NCBI GenBank assembly: GCA_947624725.1 | Contig: CANQLP010000007.1 | Coordinates: forward strand, 1-37,178 | Length of the DNA stretch: 37,178 nucleotides | Source of the DNA: an uncultured Clostridia bacterium | GTDB taxonomy: Bacteria; Bacillota_A; Clostridia; TANB77; CAG-508 | Direction of reading: 5' to 3' | Shown: one piece after another, positions 1-6,566 of the stretch | How positions within the stretch are numbered: the stretch's first letter is position 1 | Layout of the letters: each line of letters opens with the position of its first letter | Notes under the pieces: generated by a model | Database searches by the model: none | What the model was told of the DNA's origin: nothing | The model's input: the letters and a program-made list of their open reading frames with translations, nothing else | Program-made: the position numbers and the translations under genes

Positions 1-90
1 ACCTTTTTGGCATGGGATTTTTTCCAATTTTAATTATTTTTATAAAATGTCTTGACTTTTAATAGTTAGTCTCCTTTTATTTTTTTCTTC
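1..90 (-). other. Left edge: possible start of a leftward gene
   Basis: Only 90 bases lie before the first complete gene. On the minus strand an ATG at 13-11 opens a frame beginning M-P-K-R that runs out of the window. It has only a weak GGAAAA-type ribosome site. A better AAAGGAG motif (complement of 71-77) has no ATG, GTG or TTG at normal spacing. An integrase would be expected in this direction, but four residues are too few to identify it. Confidence 0.2.
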
Positions 91-690
91 TTAGTTTATA
101 TGCTTATTAAAATCTATCATGATTTCATATTTTTCAATATATACTTTTACCTCATCATTAGGACCTATTAAAAAGTTTCCAGTATTAGAATTATAAATAT
201 CTTCTAAATCTTGTGAATCAACTTGAATATTTAATGAATGTATTGAACTTTCAAGTAAATCTTTTAATATTTCATTATTATATAAGGTTGCATAAATTCT
301 AATTCTTTTAGAATATGTATCACTATAATCTATTAAATCTATTAGATTATCTAATATAAGACCAGTTTTTCCTATGGAATCATTAAAACTATTAAGTCTA
401 AATTCAACTCTATAATGATTACTGTTTTTATCTTGAACATTAAAATTTTCTATATTTGTAATTTTATTTTTTGATATATTATTATAGTTTTCTATAAATT
501 GGTCTATAAACGATAATGAATCATCAGATTTTACTTCTAAAGGAATAATATTTTCATCATAAATATTAGTACAATTATGAGTATCAACTAAATTAGAATT
601 ATTATTTGGAATGTTTCCTAAAATAACTATAATAATAATTATTATTAGTAACCAAAACCACCATTTTTTATAAATTGGTTTCTCTCCCAT
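91..690 (-). CDS. Membrane-anchored hypothetical protein downstream of the repressor
   Basis: The product is 199 aa. Its start is placed at 690 rather than at an ATG 15 bases upstream because AGAGGAG lies 7 bases before it. Residues 1-10 are basic and aromatic (KKWWFW), followed by an isoleucine-rich membrane segment at about 10-26. The rest is a polar, Asn/Asp-rich outer or periplasmic-side domain of about 170 residues with no recognised motif. It lies 11 bases after the repressor stop, so it is probably co-transcribed with the repressor and expressed in the lysogen. A role in lysogenic conversion or superinfection exclusion is possible, but the protein itself shows no evidence of it. Confidence 0.75.
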   Translation of the reverse strand: MGEKPIYKKWWFWLLIIIIIIVILGNIPNNNSNLVDTHNCTNIYDENIIPLEVKSDDSLSFIDQFIENYNNISKNKITNIENFNVQDKNSNHYRVEFRLNSFNDSIGKTGLILDNLIDLIDYSDTYSKRIRIYATLYNNEILKDLLESSIHSLNIQVDSQDLEDIYNSNTGNFLIGPNDEVKVYIEKYEIMIDFNKHIN

Positions 691-701
691 AATTTCTCCT
701 C

Positions 702-1367
702 TCATTTTTTTCTTCTTAATTCAACAACTTTGCCTATTATTTTAATAGGTAATTGTTCAATTTGTTCATTAGTATATATCATAGGTTGATATTCTGGATT
801 AAGTGGTTGTAATATGATGCCATTTTCATTTTTGAATACTCTTTTAAAAGTACCATCATTACCATTAACCATAACAACGCAGTCTTGTCCACTTTCACAA
901 TCTTCTACTTTCTCTAAGATTAAAGTATCTCCATCTAAATATTCAGGATACATTGAATTTCCTTTTATTCTTAATCCAAAATATTGTTTTCCGCCTTTAA
1001 GCATATCAGCTGGTATTTCTTCAGTATCAATAATGTCTTCTATACATTCAATAGGAGTACCTGCTGGAATAGTACCATACACAAAGACAACAGCAGAGCC
1101 TTCAGTTTTCTTTTCCATACCTTGAATATTTTTATCAAAATTTTTCTCCATAGGTACATCATAGCCCATTAACCAAATAGGAGAAACATTAAGTACATCT
1201 GCAATTATTTTTAAGCCATCAGTTTTAGCTTTATATCTACCAGACATATAAGAACTAATTTTTGATTTATCTATTTTTGTAGCTTCTGCCAATTCAATAG
1301 GTTTCATATTTCTTATAGTTAAAGCATAAGAAAGTCTATTTGCAAAAGTATCAACTAAATCATCCAT
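702..1367 (-). CDS. Phage repressor, XRE helix-turn-helix plus S24 peptidase domain
   Basis: This 221-aa protein is the likely CI-type lysogeny repressor. Residues about 8-65 form an XRE helix-turn-helix (LAEATKIDKSKISSYMSGR). Residues about 95-218 form a LexA/S24 self-cleaving domain, with the nucleophile Ser138 in GNSMYP and the probable general base Lys175 in TFKRVFK. The usual Ala-Gly cleavage site appears to be Tyr-Gly at 97-98 before TIPAG. The start is fixed by TGGAGGTG six bases upstream. It reads left from a near-perfect promoter (1389-1417) whose -35 box lies in an operator, so autoregulation is expected. DNA damage would trigger RecA-assisted cleavage and induction, as in this family generally. 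Confidence 0.93.
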   Translation of the reverse strand: MDDLVDTFANRLSYALTIRNMKPIELAEATKIDKSKISSYMSGRYKAKTDGLKIIADVLNVSPIWLMGYDVPMEKNFDKNIQGMEKKTEGSAVVFVYGTIPAGTPIECIEDIIDTEEIPADMLKGGKQYFGLRIKGNSMYPEYLDGDTLILEKVEDCESGQDCVVMVNGNDGTFKRVFKNENGIILQPLNPEYQPMIYTNEQIEQLPIKIIGKVVELRRKK

Positions 1368-1388
1368 TTATACACCTCCAACAACTAT

Positions 1389-1417
1389 ATTATAAAACAA
1401 AGGTTTAGAAATGTCAA
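1389..1417 (-). promoter_or_regulatory. Repressor-maintenance promoter
   Basis: On the minus strand, consensus TTGACA (complement of 1412-1417) and consensus TATAAT (complement of 1389-1394) are separated by 17 bases. It drives the repressor gene leftward. The -35 box lies inside operator 1403-1419, so bound repressor or Cro would block or modulate it. Confidence 0.85.
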
Positions 1418-1419
1418 AC
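1403..1419. promoter_or_regulatory. Operator O1
   Basis: Imperfect palindrome GTTTAGAAATGTCAAAC, with GTTT and AAAC outer arms 17 bp end to end. It overlaps the -35 box of the repressor promoter. It shares its arms and spacing with the sites at 1505 and 1747. Confidence 0.75.
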
Positions 1420-1434
1420 TGTTTTAAAAAATAA

Positions 1435-1451
1435 TTTTAAAAAAACTAAAC
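1435..1451. promoter_or_regulatory. Degenerate operator O2
   Basis: TTTTAAAAAAACTAAAC. The right arm (CTAAAC) matches the operator family and the left arm is degraded. It lies centrally between the divergent promoters, where a weak, cooperatively filled site would be expected. The surrounding poly-A/T makes a chance match possible. Confidence 0.4.
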
Positions 1452-1468
1452 TTTTTTTAAAAAAAAGC

Positions 1469-1497
1469 TTGACTTTTAAAAAATGATATAGTATTAT
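1469..1497 (+). promoter_or_regulatory. Early rightward promoter
   Basis: TTGACT at 1469-1474, a 17-base spacer, and TATTAT at 1492-1497. The start point would fall near 1504, directly at operator 1505-1521. It transcribes the Cro-like gene and presumably the whole early operon. Confidence 0.8.
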
Positions 1498-1504
1498 AGT
1501 CATA

Positions 1505-1521
1505 GTTTAGAAAATGTAAAC
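1505..1521. promoter_or_regulatory. Operator O3
   Basis: Near-palindrome GTTTAGAAAATGTAAAC at the start point of the early promoter. It differs by one base from the copy at 1747-1763. Confidence 0.8.
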
Positions 1522-1539
1522 TGAAACGAGGTGAATAAA

Positions 1540-1752
1540 ATGTACGATTATTCAAAATTAAAAGACAAAATTTCAGATAATGGCTATACACAAGAACAGG
1601 TAGCAAACGCATTAAAAATAAGCAAAGGGGCTTTTAGCCAAAAAATAAATGGAATAGTAGCTTTTAGTCAAGATGATGTTGTTGAAATTAGCAAATTATT
1701 AAAAATTCCAAAAACAAAGTTATATGAATATTTTTTTACAGAAAAAGTTTAG
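1540..1752 (+). CDS. Cro-like XRE-family regulator
   Basis: A 70-aa DNA-binding protein consisting of little more than one helix-turn-helix (GYTQEQVANALKISKGAFSQ). ATG 1540 is preferred over GTG 1531 because the AGGTG ribosome site spans 1529-1533, overlapping the GTG, and is six bases from the ATG. It is the first gene of the rightward operon, divergent from the repressor, and the usual position and size suggest a Cro-type antirepressor of lysogeny. Its stop codon lies within another copy of the operator (1747-1763). Confidence 0.88.
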   Translation: MYDYSKLKDKISDNGYTQEQVANALKISKGAFSQKINGIVAFSQDDVVEISKLLKIPKTKLYEYFFTEKV

Positions 1753-1763
1753 AAAATATAAAC
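1747..1763. promoter_or_regulatory. Operator O4 overlapping the cro-like stop codon
   Basis: GTTTAGAAAATATAAAC, a 17-bp near-perfect palindrome. Its TAG at 1750-1752 is the stop codon of the Cro-like gene. It is about 240 bp from the O3 site, a spacing that would allow looping or act as a roadblock to early transcription. Confidence 0.75.
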
Positions 1764-1790
1764 GACAATCAAGAAACATAAGGAGGATAT

Positions 1791-1961
1791 ATGGATAAAA
1801 GCGAATTAAAGGAAATTATAAAAGAAGCAATAAAAGAAGCAATAAAAGAAGTTGGACCAATTCCAGTCGCAGAAATTAGACCAACTGATGTAGAGATAAA
1901 ACTTGATGGTAAAGAGATTATCAAGAATTTAACCAGTTATGATAAGCCTCAAGTAAGTTAA
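1791..1961 (+). CDS. Small early hypothetical protein (56 aa)
   Basis: It starts at ATG 1791 behind an ideal AAGGAGGATAT ribosome site. The predicted 56-aa protein has an amphipathic Lys/Glu/Ile N-terminal helix with an internal repeat (KEAIKEAIKE) and a short polar C-terminal half. It has no recognised domain. The last 41 bases overlap, tail to tail, the leftward gene 1921-2115. Its translation-start region shares a perfect 19-base match with that of the gene at 2188. Confidence 0.65.
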   Translation: MDKSELKEIIKEAIKEAIKEVGPIPVAEIRPTDVEIKLDGKEIIKNLTSYDKPQVS

Positions 1962-2115
1962 CGGTTAAACTAAAGCTCTTTGCAATTATAGAATTAGTAT
2001 AATCTTGTAACCCATCGTTGGTTAATGAAAATTTAATATTCTTTTCTTCACCTAAAAAGTCATCAATAGTTTTTGCATCAATAGAAGAAATAAAATCATT
2101 AAAATTTTTTGACAT
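1921..2115 (-). CDS. Small leftward accessory protein (64 aa)
   Basis: It reads against the early operon. ATG 2115 follows AAGGTGGTGATTATA and is preferred to an in-frame ATG 12 bases upstream that lies within or before the ribosome site. The protein is acidic and probably soluble (DAKTIDDFLGEEKNIKFSL). No family is recognised. It has its own promoter at 2139-2167, suggesting expression in the lysogen, and its 3' end overlaps the rightward gene 1791-1961. Confidence 0.6.
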   Translation of the reverse strand: MSKNFNDFISSIDAKTIDDFLGEEKNIKFSLTNDGLQDYTNSIIAKSFSLTVNLLEAYHNWLNS

Positions 2116-2138
2116 TATAATCACCACCTTTCAACGAA

Positions 2139-2167
2139 ATTATAACACAGGTGGTAAAAATAAACAA
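2139..2167 (-). promoter_or_regulatory. Promoter for the leftward gene 1921-2115
   Basis: Minus-strand TTGTTT (complement of 2162-2167), a 17-base spacer, and consensus TATAAT (complement of 2139-2144). A TG one base before the -10 box makes it an extended -10. The same -35/-10 pair precedes the gene at 2284-2592. Confidence 0.65.
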
Positions 2168-2187
2168 TCTAAGCATAAGGAGGATAT

Positions 2188-2358
2188 ATGGAAGTAATAT
2201 TTTACATAATGAAATGTATATTTATGTTTTTATATAAATATCAAATATACATAGCAAGTGTTATTACATTAATTGCTTTTTGTTCAATAATTTTTAGAAT
2301 CATGATAATGAAAAATAACACTAATAATATTGATGACAAGACAAATAAAATTAAATGA
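2188..2358 (+). CDS. Small single-span membrane protein (56 aa)
   Basis: Start at ATG 2188 behind AAGGAGGATAT. The 56-aa product is hydrophobic over residues about 2-39 (one long or two short membrane spans, including IYIASVITLIAFCSIIF) and ends in a polar Asn/Asp/Lys tail. No family is recognised. The last 75 bases overlap the leftward gene 2284-2592. Size and topology would fit a superinfection-exclusion peptide or a small toxin, but nothing decides between these. Confidence 0.6.
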   Translation: MEVIFYIMKCIFMFLYKYQIYIASVITLIAFCSIIFRIMIMKNNTNNIDDKTNKIK

Positions 2359-2592
2359 ATTGTAGGAGTTTCCAAATGAAAAAGGATGTAAAGTACATTC
2401 ATCTATTCTAAAAAAAATTGCACAATTCACAATACCAAATAAAGATACATAAAAAAATATTCTATTCCAAAACAATTCTTTGTTTTTATTATGAGATTTT
2501 TTAATTATTTTAAATAAAAAAGTAGACAAAGCGATAATAACAGTACAAGTTAAGCCTGAAATAACTGAATTTACTATTTCAACTAAATTCAT
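2284..2592 (-). CDS. Leftward multi-span membrane protein (102 aa)
   Basis: Start at 2592 is chosen because AGAGGTGATTATT precedes this ATG; the upstream in-frame region is promoter sequence. The 102-aa protein has three probable membrane segments, near residues 8-28, 45-62 and 78-95, with a Lys-rich cytoplasmic loop (KIIKKSHNKNK). No domain is recognised. It has its own promoter at 2618-2646 and would be transcribed leftward, opposite to the lytic operon. That arrangement is typical of lysogen-expressed moron genes such as exclusion proteins. Confidence 0.6.
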   Translation of the reverse strand: MNLVEIVNSVISGLTCTVIIALSTFLFKIIKKSHNKNKELFWNRIFFYVSLFGIVNCAIFFRIDECTLHPFSFGNSYNSFNFICLVINIISVIFHYHDSKNY

Positions 2593-2617
2593 AATAATCA
2601 CCTCTCTTTCGAGGTAG

Positions 2618-2646
2618 ATTATATAACAAAATATTACAAAAAACAA
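2618..2646 (-). promoter_or_regulatory. Promoter for the leftward gene 2284-2592
   Basis: Minus-strand TTGTTT (complement of 2641-2646), a 17-base spacer, and consensus TATAAT (complement of 2618-2623). It has the same architecture as the promoter at 2139-2167. Confidence 0.65.
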
Positions 2647-2668
2647 CAAATAGAGAGGAGATGAGAAA

Positions 2669-2929
2669 ATGCCAGAAGAAGCAATAAAAATTTTAGAAAG
2701 TATTAATAAAAACCTAGAAGATTTAAAGAAAAGTAGAGAATATCCTAGATTAATATACGCAAAAGAAATAGCTGAAAACTATAAAGTAAATAGAAATAAA
2801 GCAACAGAGTTTTGTAAAAAATATGGAACTAATTTTGGAGGATATTGTATCGAATCAGAAAAATTTAAAGAAATATTACAGAATAACAACAATGCGTTGA
2901 AAGGAAGTGAAAAGAATGAAATTTATTAG
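2669..2929 (+). CDS. Excisionase-like or helix-turn-helix DNA-binding protein
   Basis: An 86-aa protein. Residues about 1-22 form a charged helix (coiled coil). Residues about 28-70 (YAKEIAENYKVNRNKATEF) resemble the winged helix-turn-helix of phage excisionases and MerR-like proteins, including a short wing (NFGGYCIE). GAGAGGAG precedes the ATG. Its position early in the rightward operon fits an Xis or regulatory role. Family assignment rests on pattern only. Confidence 0.7.
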   Translation: MPEEAIKILESINKNLEDLKKSREYPRLIYAKEIAENYKVNRNKATEFCKKYGTNFGGYCIESEKFKEILQNNNNALKGSEKNEIY

Positions 2930-3158
2930 ATTTTTATTAGGAACATCAATAATATGGTTACCTATTATCTTAAGTATTATAGCAAAAAGAATAAGTGAAA
3001 TAGTTACTATGGAAGCTATAATGACAATCTTATATATATCAGTACCAATATTATTAATAATCCTATTAAGAATAAATAATTTTGAAAGAAAGGAGATGAA
3101 GAAAAATGTTTGTAAAAACTGTTATCAGACAAGGAGAAAAAATATTACAACAAGATAA
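2916..3158 (+). CDS. Two-span membrane protein (80 aa)
   Basis: The start is placed at ATG 2916, six bases after GGAAGTG, rather than GTG 2907, which overlaps that site. Residues about 4-22 and 33-53 are hydrophobic and probably form a membrane hairpin. The C-terminus is very basic with two cysteines (KKNVCKNCYQTRRK). The 5' end overlaps the previous gene by 14 bases. The 3' end overlaps the next gene by 53 bases, an unusually long overlap, so the last 18 codons are encoded twice in different frames. No family is recognised. Confidence 0.65.
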   Translation: MKFIRFLLGTSIIWLPIILSIIAKRISEIVTMEAIMTILYISVPILLIILLRINNFERKEMKKNVCKNCYQTRRKNITTR

Positions 3159-3405
3159 GCAAATCAAAGAATTACAAAAAGAGAATAATTTTCTATATCA
3201 AGAAAATAAAGAAAATAGAAGCACAATAGAAGATTTAGAAGATTATAAAAGACATTCATCAATAGTACATAAAGACATAGAAAAAGAATTACTAGAATTA
3301 CAAGAAATTAATAGACTTGGTAATTCAGAAGAAGACAAAAACATTATGAGAAACAAGATAATTAATCACATAATAAAAGAGTTAGCAGACAGCGAATCCA
3401 ACTAA
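3106..3405 (+). CDS. Coiled-coil hypothetical protein (99 aa)
   Basis: Start ATG 3106 follows AAAGGAGATGAAGAAAA inside the end of the previous gene. The protein is almost wholly alpha-helical and charged (residues about 12-60 have heptad-like Leu/Ile spacing, KQIKELQKENNFLYQENKEN), suggesting an oligomeric coiled coil. A conserved domain is not recognised. The stop codon lies in a 7-bp hairpin (GAGTTAG at 3379-3385 with CTAACTC at 3402-3408), next to a terminator-like stem. Confidence 0.65.
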   Translation: MFVKTVIRQGEKILQQDKQIKELQKENNFLYQENKENRSTIEDLEDYKRHSSIVHKDIEKELLELQEINRLGNSEEDKNIMRNKIINHIIKELADSESN

Positions 3406-3408
3406 CTC

Positions 3409-3438
3409 AAAAATAGTTTATGTAATAAAACTATTTTT
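3409..3438 (+). terminator. Intra-operon terminator-like hairpin
   Basis: AAAAATAGTTT (3409-3419) pairs perfectly with AAACTATTTTT (3428-3438) over 11 bp with an 8-base loop, and the 3' arm ends in a T-run. It separates the switch/accessory genes from the recombination module and could be a leaky or antitermination-controlled site. The stem is AT-rich, so it is weaker than its length suggests. Confidence 0.55.
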
Positions 3439-3477
3439 ATAATATCACAAAATTTTAAATTTGTAAAGGAGCAAATA

Positions 3478-3624
3478 ATGAATTTACAAGAAGAATTACA
3501 AAAATTAAAAGATGAAGAATTTTTATTAAAAATGAAAGACAAATGGGATAATAAAGATTTTGATAAAAGTTACGAATTAAATAGAAATATTAAGGAATTG
3601 GAGGAAAAATTGAATGGAAAATAA
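3478..3624 (+). CDS. Small charged helical protein (48 aa)
   Basis: Start ATG 3478 follows AAAGGAGCAAATA. The 48-aa product is one charged helix (MNLQEELQKLKDEEFLLK), with no recognised family. It overlaps the DUF1351 gene by 11 bases, and its own C-terminal codons contain the ribosome site of that gene, suggesting translational coupling. Confidence 0.6.
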   Translation: MNLQEELQKLKDEEFLLKMKDKWDNKDFDKSYELNRNIKELEEKLNGK

Positions 3625-4432
3625 TCAATTAATTGTAATTAAACAATTACCTGAAATAGAAGAACATTTGAAAGATGTTTCAAAAGAAATTGACGAAAAA
3701 GTAGAAAAAGCAAAAGGGTTAGTTTGCAATGAAGATAATAAGCAAACTATAAAAAAAATAAGAGCAGAATTAAACAAAGAACTAGAAGAATTTGAAAAGA
3801 TGAGGAAAGACGTTAAAGAAAAAGTATTAGCACCATATACAAGATTTGAAGAAGTTTATAAAACTTATATATCAGATAAATATAAATCAGCTGATAAAGA
3901 ATTAAAAATAAAAATAGATGAAGTAGAAAATCAAATAAAACAAGAAAAAGAGCAAGAACTAAAAGAATATTTTGAAGAATATAGAAATTTTAGAAATATA
4001 AGTTTTATTACATTTGAACAAGCAAATATAAAAATTGGGTTAAGTGATACTATAACATCTTTAAAAAAGCAAATACAAAATTTTATAGATAAAGTATTAG
4101 ATGATGTAAATCTAATAAATACACAAGACCATAAAGAAGAAATAATGTTTGAATATAAGGAAACATTAAATGTAAATCAAGCTATAACGACGGTAACAAA
4201 CAGATATAGAGCTATTGAAGAAGAAAAGAAAAAACAAGAAAAACTTATTGAAGAAGCTAGTAAATCAGTAATTATAACAAATACAGAAAAACAAGAAATA
4301 TTAACAGCACCAACAATTGAAGAAAAGAAACAAGAAGAAATACTTACACTAAAATTTACAGTAAAAGCAACAAAATCAAAATTAAAAGCATTAAAACAAT
4401 TTTTAGATAATGGAGGATATGAATATGAGTAA
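3614..4432 (+). CDS. DUF1351 phage protein, RecT partner
   Basis: A 272-aa charged, coiled-coil-rich protein whose N-terminal half (residues 1-110, including NKELEEFEKMRKDVKEKVLAP) matches the DUF1351 family. This family is regularly found immediately upstream of phage RecT genes. The C-terminus (about 225-272) ends in a short folded segment (KFTVKATKSKLKALKQFLD). The biochemical role is unknown; gene order implies single-strand annealing recombination. GGAGG lies 10 bases before the start. It overlaps recT by 8 bases. Confidence 0.82.
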   Translation: MENNQLIVIKQLPEIEEHLKDVSKEIDEKVEKAKGLVCNEDNKQTIKKIRAELNKELEEFEKMRKDVKEKVLAPYTRFEEVYKTYISDKYKSADKELKIKIDEVENQIKQEKEQELKEYFEEYRNFRNISFITFEQANIKIGLSDTITSLKKQIQNFIDKVLDDVNLINTQDHKEEIMFEYKETLNVNQAITTVTNRYRAIEEEKKKQEKLIEEASKSVIITNTEKQEILTAPTIEEKKQEEILTLKFTVKATKSKLKALKQFLDNGGYEYE

Positions 4433-5117
4433 TGAAACCAATAAAGAAGATAAGGAAAATCAGGAATTAGTTGTTAAATTTGATGTTGAAGGGCAGGAAG
4501 TAAAGCTAACACCTAAAATAGTACAAGAATATATTGTAGGAAATGATGTACCAATTACAAGACAAGAATTTAAACTTTTTACTGAGTTATGCAAAGCAAG
4601 AAAGCTAAATCCATTCTTAAGAGAGGCATACTTGATTAAATATAAATCAGGTACACCAGCACAACTAGTTGTAGGTAAAGATGCAATACTAAAAAGGGCA
4701 GTATTAAATCCAAAATATGATGGTATGGAAAGTGGAATTATAGTTCAAAAAGAAGATGGAACTGTTGAAGAAAGACCAGGTACATTTAGATTAGAAAATG
4801 AAAAATTAGTAGGCGGATGGGCAAGAGTACATAGAAAAGACTGGACACATTCAATATATTCTAGTGTAAGTTTTAATGAAGTAGCACAAAAGACGGGACA
4901 AGGTCAATTAAATTCTAACTGGGGAACAAAGGGAGCTACTATGGTTGAAAAAGTTGCAAAAGTAAGAGCATTAAGAGAAACATTTGTCGAAGACCTAGCA
5001 GGAATGTATGAAGCAGAAGAAATGCAAGAACCTATTGAAGAAGAACCAACAGAACCAATTATAGTTCAAGCAGATGAATCCAAAGAAGAAAAGACAGTGA
5101 CTATGAATGAATTATAA
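4425..5117 (+). CDS. recT: RecT-family single-strand annealing protein
   Basis: A 230-aa recombinase that anneals complementary single DNA strands during phage recombination and repair. The core (about 30-195) has RecT-family landmarks: an N-terminal ARKLNPFLREAYLIKY stretch, LVVGKDAILKRA, and a C-terminal GATMVEKVAKVRALRETF helix. The last 35 residues are acidic. ATG 4425 is chosen over ATGs at 4410 and 4419 because GGAGG (4412-4416) is correctly spaced only from it. It overlaps the genes on both sides and is probably translationally coupled to them. No exonuclease partner (RecE/YqaJ) is seen nearby. Confidence 0.92.
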   Translation: MSNETNKEDKENQELVVKFDVEGQEVKLTPKIVQEYIVGNDVPITRQEFKLFTELCKARKLNPFLREAYLIKYKSGTPAQLVVGKDAILKRAVLNPKYDGMESGIIVQKEDGTVEERPGTFRLENEKLVGGWARVHRKDWTHSIYSSVSFNEVAQKTGQGQLNSNWGTKGATMVEKVAKVRALRETFVEDLAGMYEAEEMQEPIEEEPTEPIIVQADESKEEKTVTMNEL

Positions 5118-5745
5118 AATTCTATCTAGTTGTAGCAAGGGCAATGCAGTAATTATTGAAAATACAATTTTAATAGATTGTGGTGTTACTTTTAAAAAAT
5201 TAAATAATTATTATAAAAAACTAAAATTAGTATTACTTACACATATACATAAAGACCATTTTAACAAGGTTACTATAAAAAAATTATCAGAAGAAAGACC
5301 TACTTTAAGATTTGCGTGTTGTGAATGGTTATTAAAACCTTTACTTGAATGTGGTGTATCAAGAAAAAATATAGATGTATTAGAAATAAGTACGAAATAT
5401 GATTATAAGCTATTTAAGATAGTACCAATAAAACTTTATCATGATGTACCACAATGTGGTTATAGAATATTTCTAGACAATTGCAAAATTATTTATATGA
5501 CAGATACAAAAACAGTTGAAGGCATTAGTGCTAAAGATTATGACTTATATCTAATTGAAGCTAACTATGATGAAGATGAAATAGAAGAAAGAATAAGAAA
5601 AAAGCAAGAAGAAGGTATATATACATATGAATTTAGGGCAAAAAACACTCATTTAAGCAAACAACAAGCTAGTGAATTTTTACTAGAAAATATGGGAGAT
5701 AACTCAAAATATGAATTTATGCACCAACATATAGAAAGAGGTTAA
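5107..5745 (+). CDS. Metallo-beta-lactamase-fold hydrolase
   Basis: A 212-aa MBL-fold protein. The zinc-binding THIHKDH motif (His46, His48, Asp50, His51) is intact, preceded by ILIDCG (22-26), and followed by a YMTDTKT strand holding the bridging aspartate and by a later NTHLS histidine. MBL enzymes of this type often sit directly after recT in Gram-positive prophages and may act as nucleases on DNA or RNA. The substrate is not known. It overlaps recT by 11 bases. Confidence 0.87.
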   Translation: MNYKILSSCSKGNAVIIENTILIDCGVTFKKLNNYYKKLKLVLLTHIHKDHFNKVTIKKLSEERPTLRFACCEWLLKPLLECGVSRKNIDVLEISTKYDYKLFKIVPIKLYHDVPQCGYRIFLDNCKIIYMTDTKTVEGISAKDYDLYLIEANYDEDEIEERIRKKQEEGIYTYEFRAKNTHLSKQQASEFLLENMGDNSKYEFMHQHIERG

Positions 5746-5746
5746 T

Positions 5747-6268
5747 ATGCAAACTACAGGAATAATAACAGATATTTCAATAGATTTTGATACATCAAAA
5801 CCAAAAATAAGCCTTTTATTAGATACAAACAATAAAGAAGATATACAAAAACTAAAAAACGAAGAAAAGTTAAATGTTGAAATAAAAAAATACAGAAAAA
5901 AACGTAGTTTAAATTCAAACAATTATGCATGGGAACTAATAACACAAATAGCAAATGTAATTAAAAGCAGTAAAGAAGAAGTTTATCTATTAATGCTTAA
6001 AAGATATGGACAAAGTCAAATGATAAGTGTTTTAGAAGAAATAGATGTAAGTAAATTTCTTAAATACTATGAAGAAGCAGGAGAAAGTATTTTAAATGGA
6101 AAGAAATTTAAGCATTACAAGGTTTATACAGGAAGTTCTGAAATGGATACAAAAGAAATGTCAATTTTAATAGACGGAATTGTATCTGAAGCAAAAGAAT
6201 TAGGAATAGAAACATTAACGCCAAAAGAATTAAGTTTACTAAAAGAAGAGTGGGGACAAGCTAAATGA
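5747..6268 (+). CDS. NinB-like recombination protein
   Basis: A 173-aa protein with the typical features of the NinB-like family of Gram-positive phages: KKYRKKRSLNSNNYAWELI near residue 46, the central KSSKEEVYLLMLKRYGQ helix, YTGSSEMDT, and a closing IETLTPKELSLLKEEWG. NinB proteins bind single-stranded DNA and help recombination. It follows the hydrolase by one base and overlaps the next HNH-like gene by 4 bases (ATGA). Confidence 0.82.
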   Translation: MQTTGIITDISIDFDTSKPKISLLLDTNNKEDIQKLKNEEKLNVEIKKYRKKRSLNSNNYAWELITQIANVIKSSKEEVYLLMLKRYGQSQMISVLEEIDVSKFLKYYEEAGESILNGKKFKHYKVYTGSSEMDTKEMSILIDGIVSEAKELGIETLTPKELSLLKEEWGQAK

Positions 6269-6552
6269 AAAAAGAATTTTGTATAATGCCAAAAAACTTG
6301 ATGTGGAGTACAGAGAGGTTTGTAGGTTGCCATAGACATGAAGTCTTTGGTGGAGCTAATAGACAACATAGCATTGAAGATGGATTAGTAATATTCTTAT
6401 TACCAGAAATGCACAATATGAGTGATAAAGGTATTCACTTTAATAAAGAATTTAGAGAATATGCTCAAAGAATAGCACAAAAAACTTGGATGGAATATTA
6501 CAACAAAACAGTAGATGATTTTATAAAAAGATATGGAAAAAATTTTTTATAA
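6265..6552 (+). CDS. HNH-like phage recombination-associated protein
   Basis: A 95-aa protein of the small HNH-type family that usually follows NinB-like genes. HRHEVFGGANRQHS gives the central histidines, and PEMHNMSDKGIHFNKE contains the second-half HN motif. The Cys pairs that bind structural zinc in many homologues are reduced to single cysteines here (Cys6 and Cys19), so this is a zinc-poor variant. Catalytic activity is uncertain. Start overlaps the previous stop as ATGA. Confidence 0.75.
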   Translation: MKKEFCIMPKNLMWSTERFVGCHRHEVFGGANRQHSIEDGLVIFLLPEMHNMSDKGIHFNKEFREYAQRIAQKTWMEYYNKTVDDFIKRYGKNFL

Positions 6553-6566
6553 GAAAGGAGAAGAAA

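Noticed and set aside
71..77. AAAGGAG ribosome-site motif on the minus strand
   Set aside because: All three frames after it lack a usable start codon at normal spacing and meet stops within a few codons.
814..1125. Rightward frame of about 100 codons
   Set aside because: It lies antisense inside the repressor gene with no start signal; the repressor is clearly real.
1469..1492. TATAGT at 1487 as the early -10 box
   Set aside because: The spacer to TTGACT would be only 12 bases; TATTAT at 1492 gives 17.
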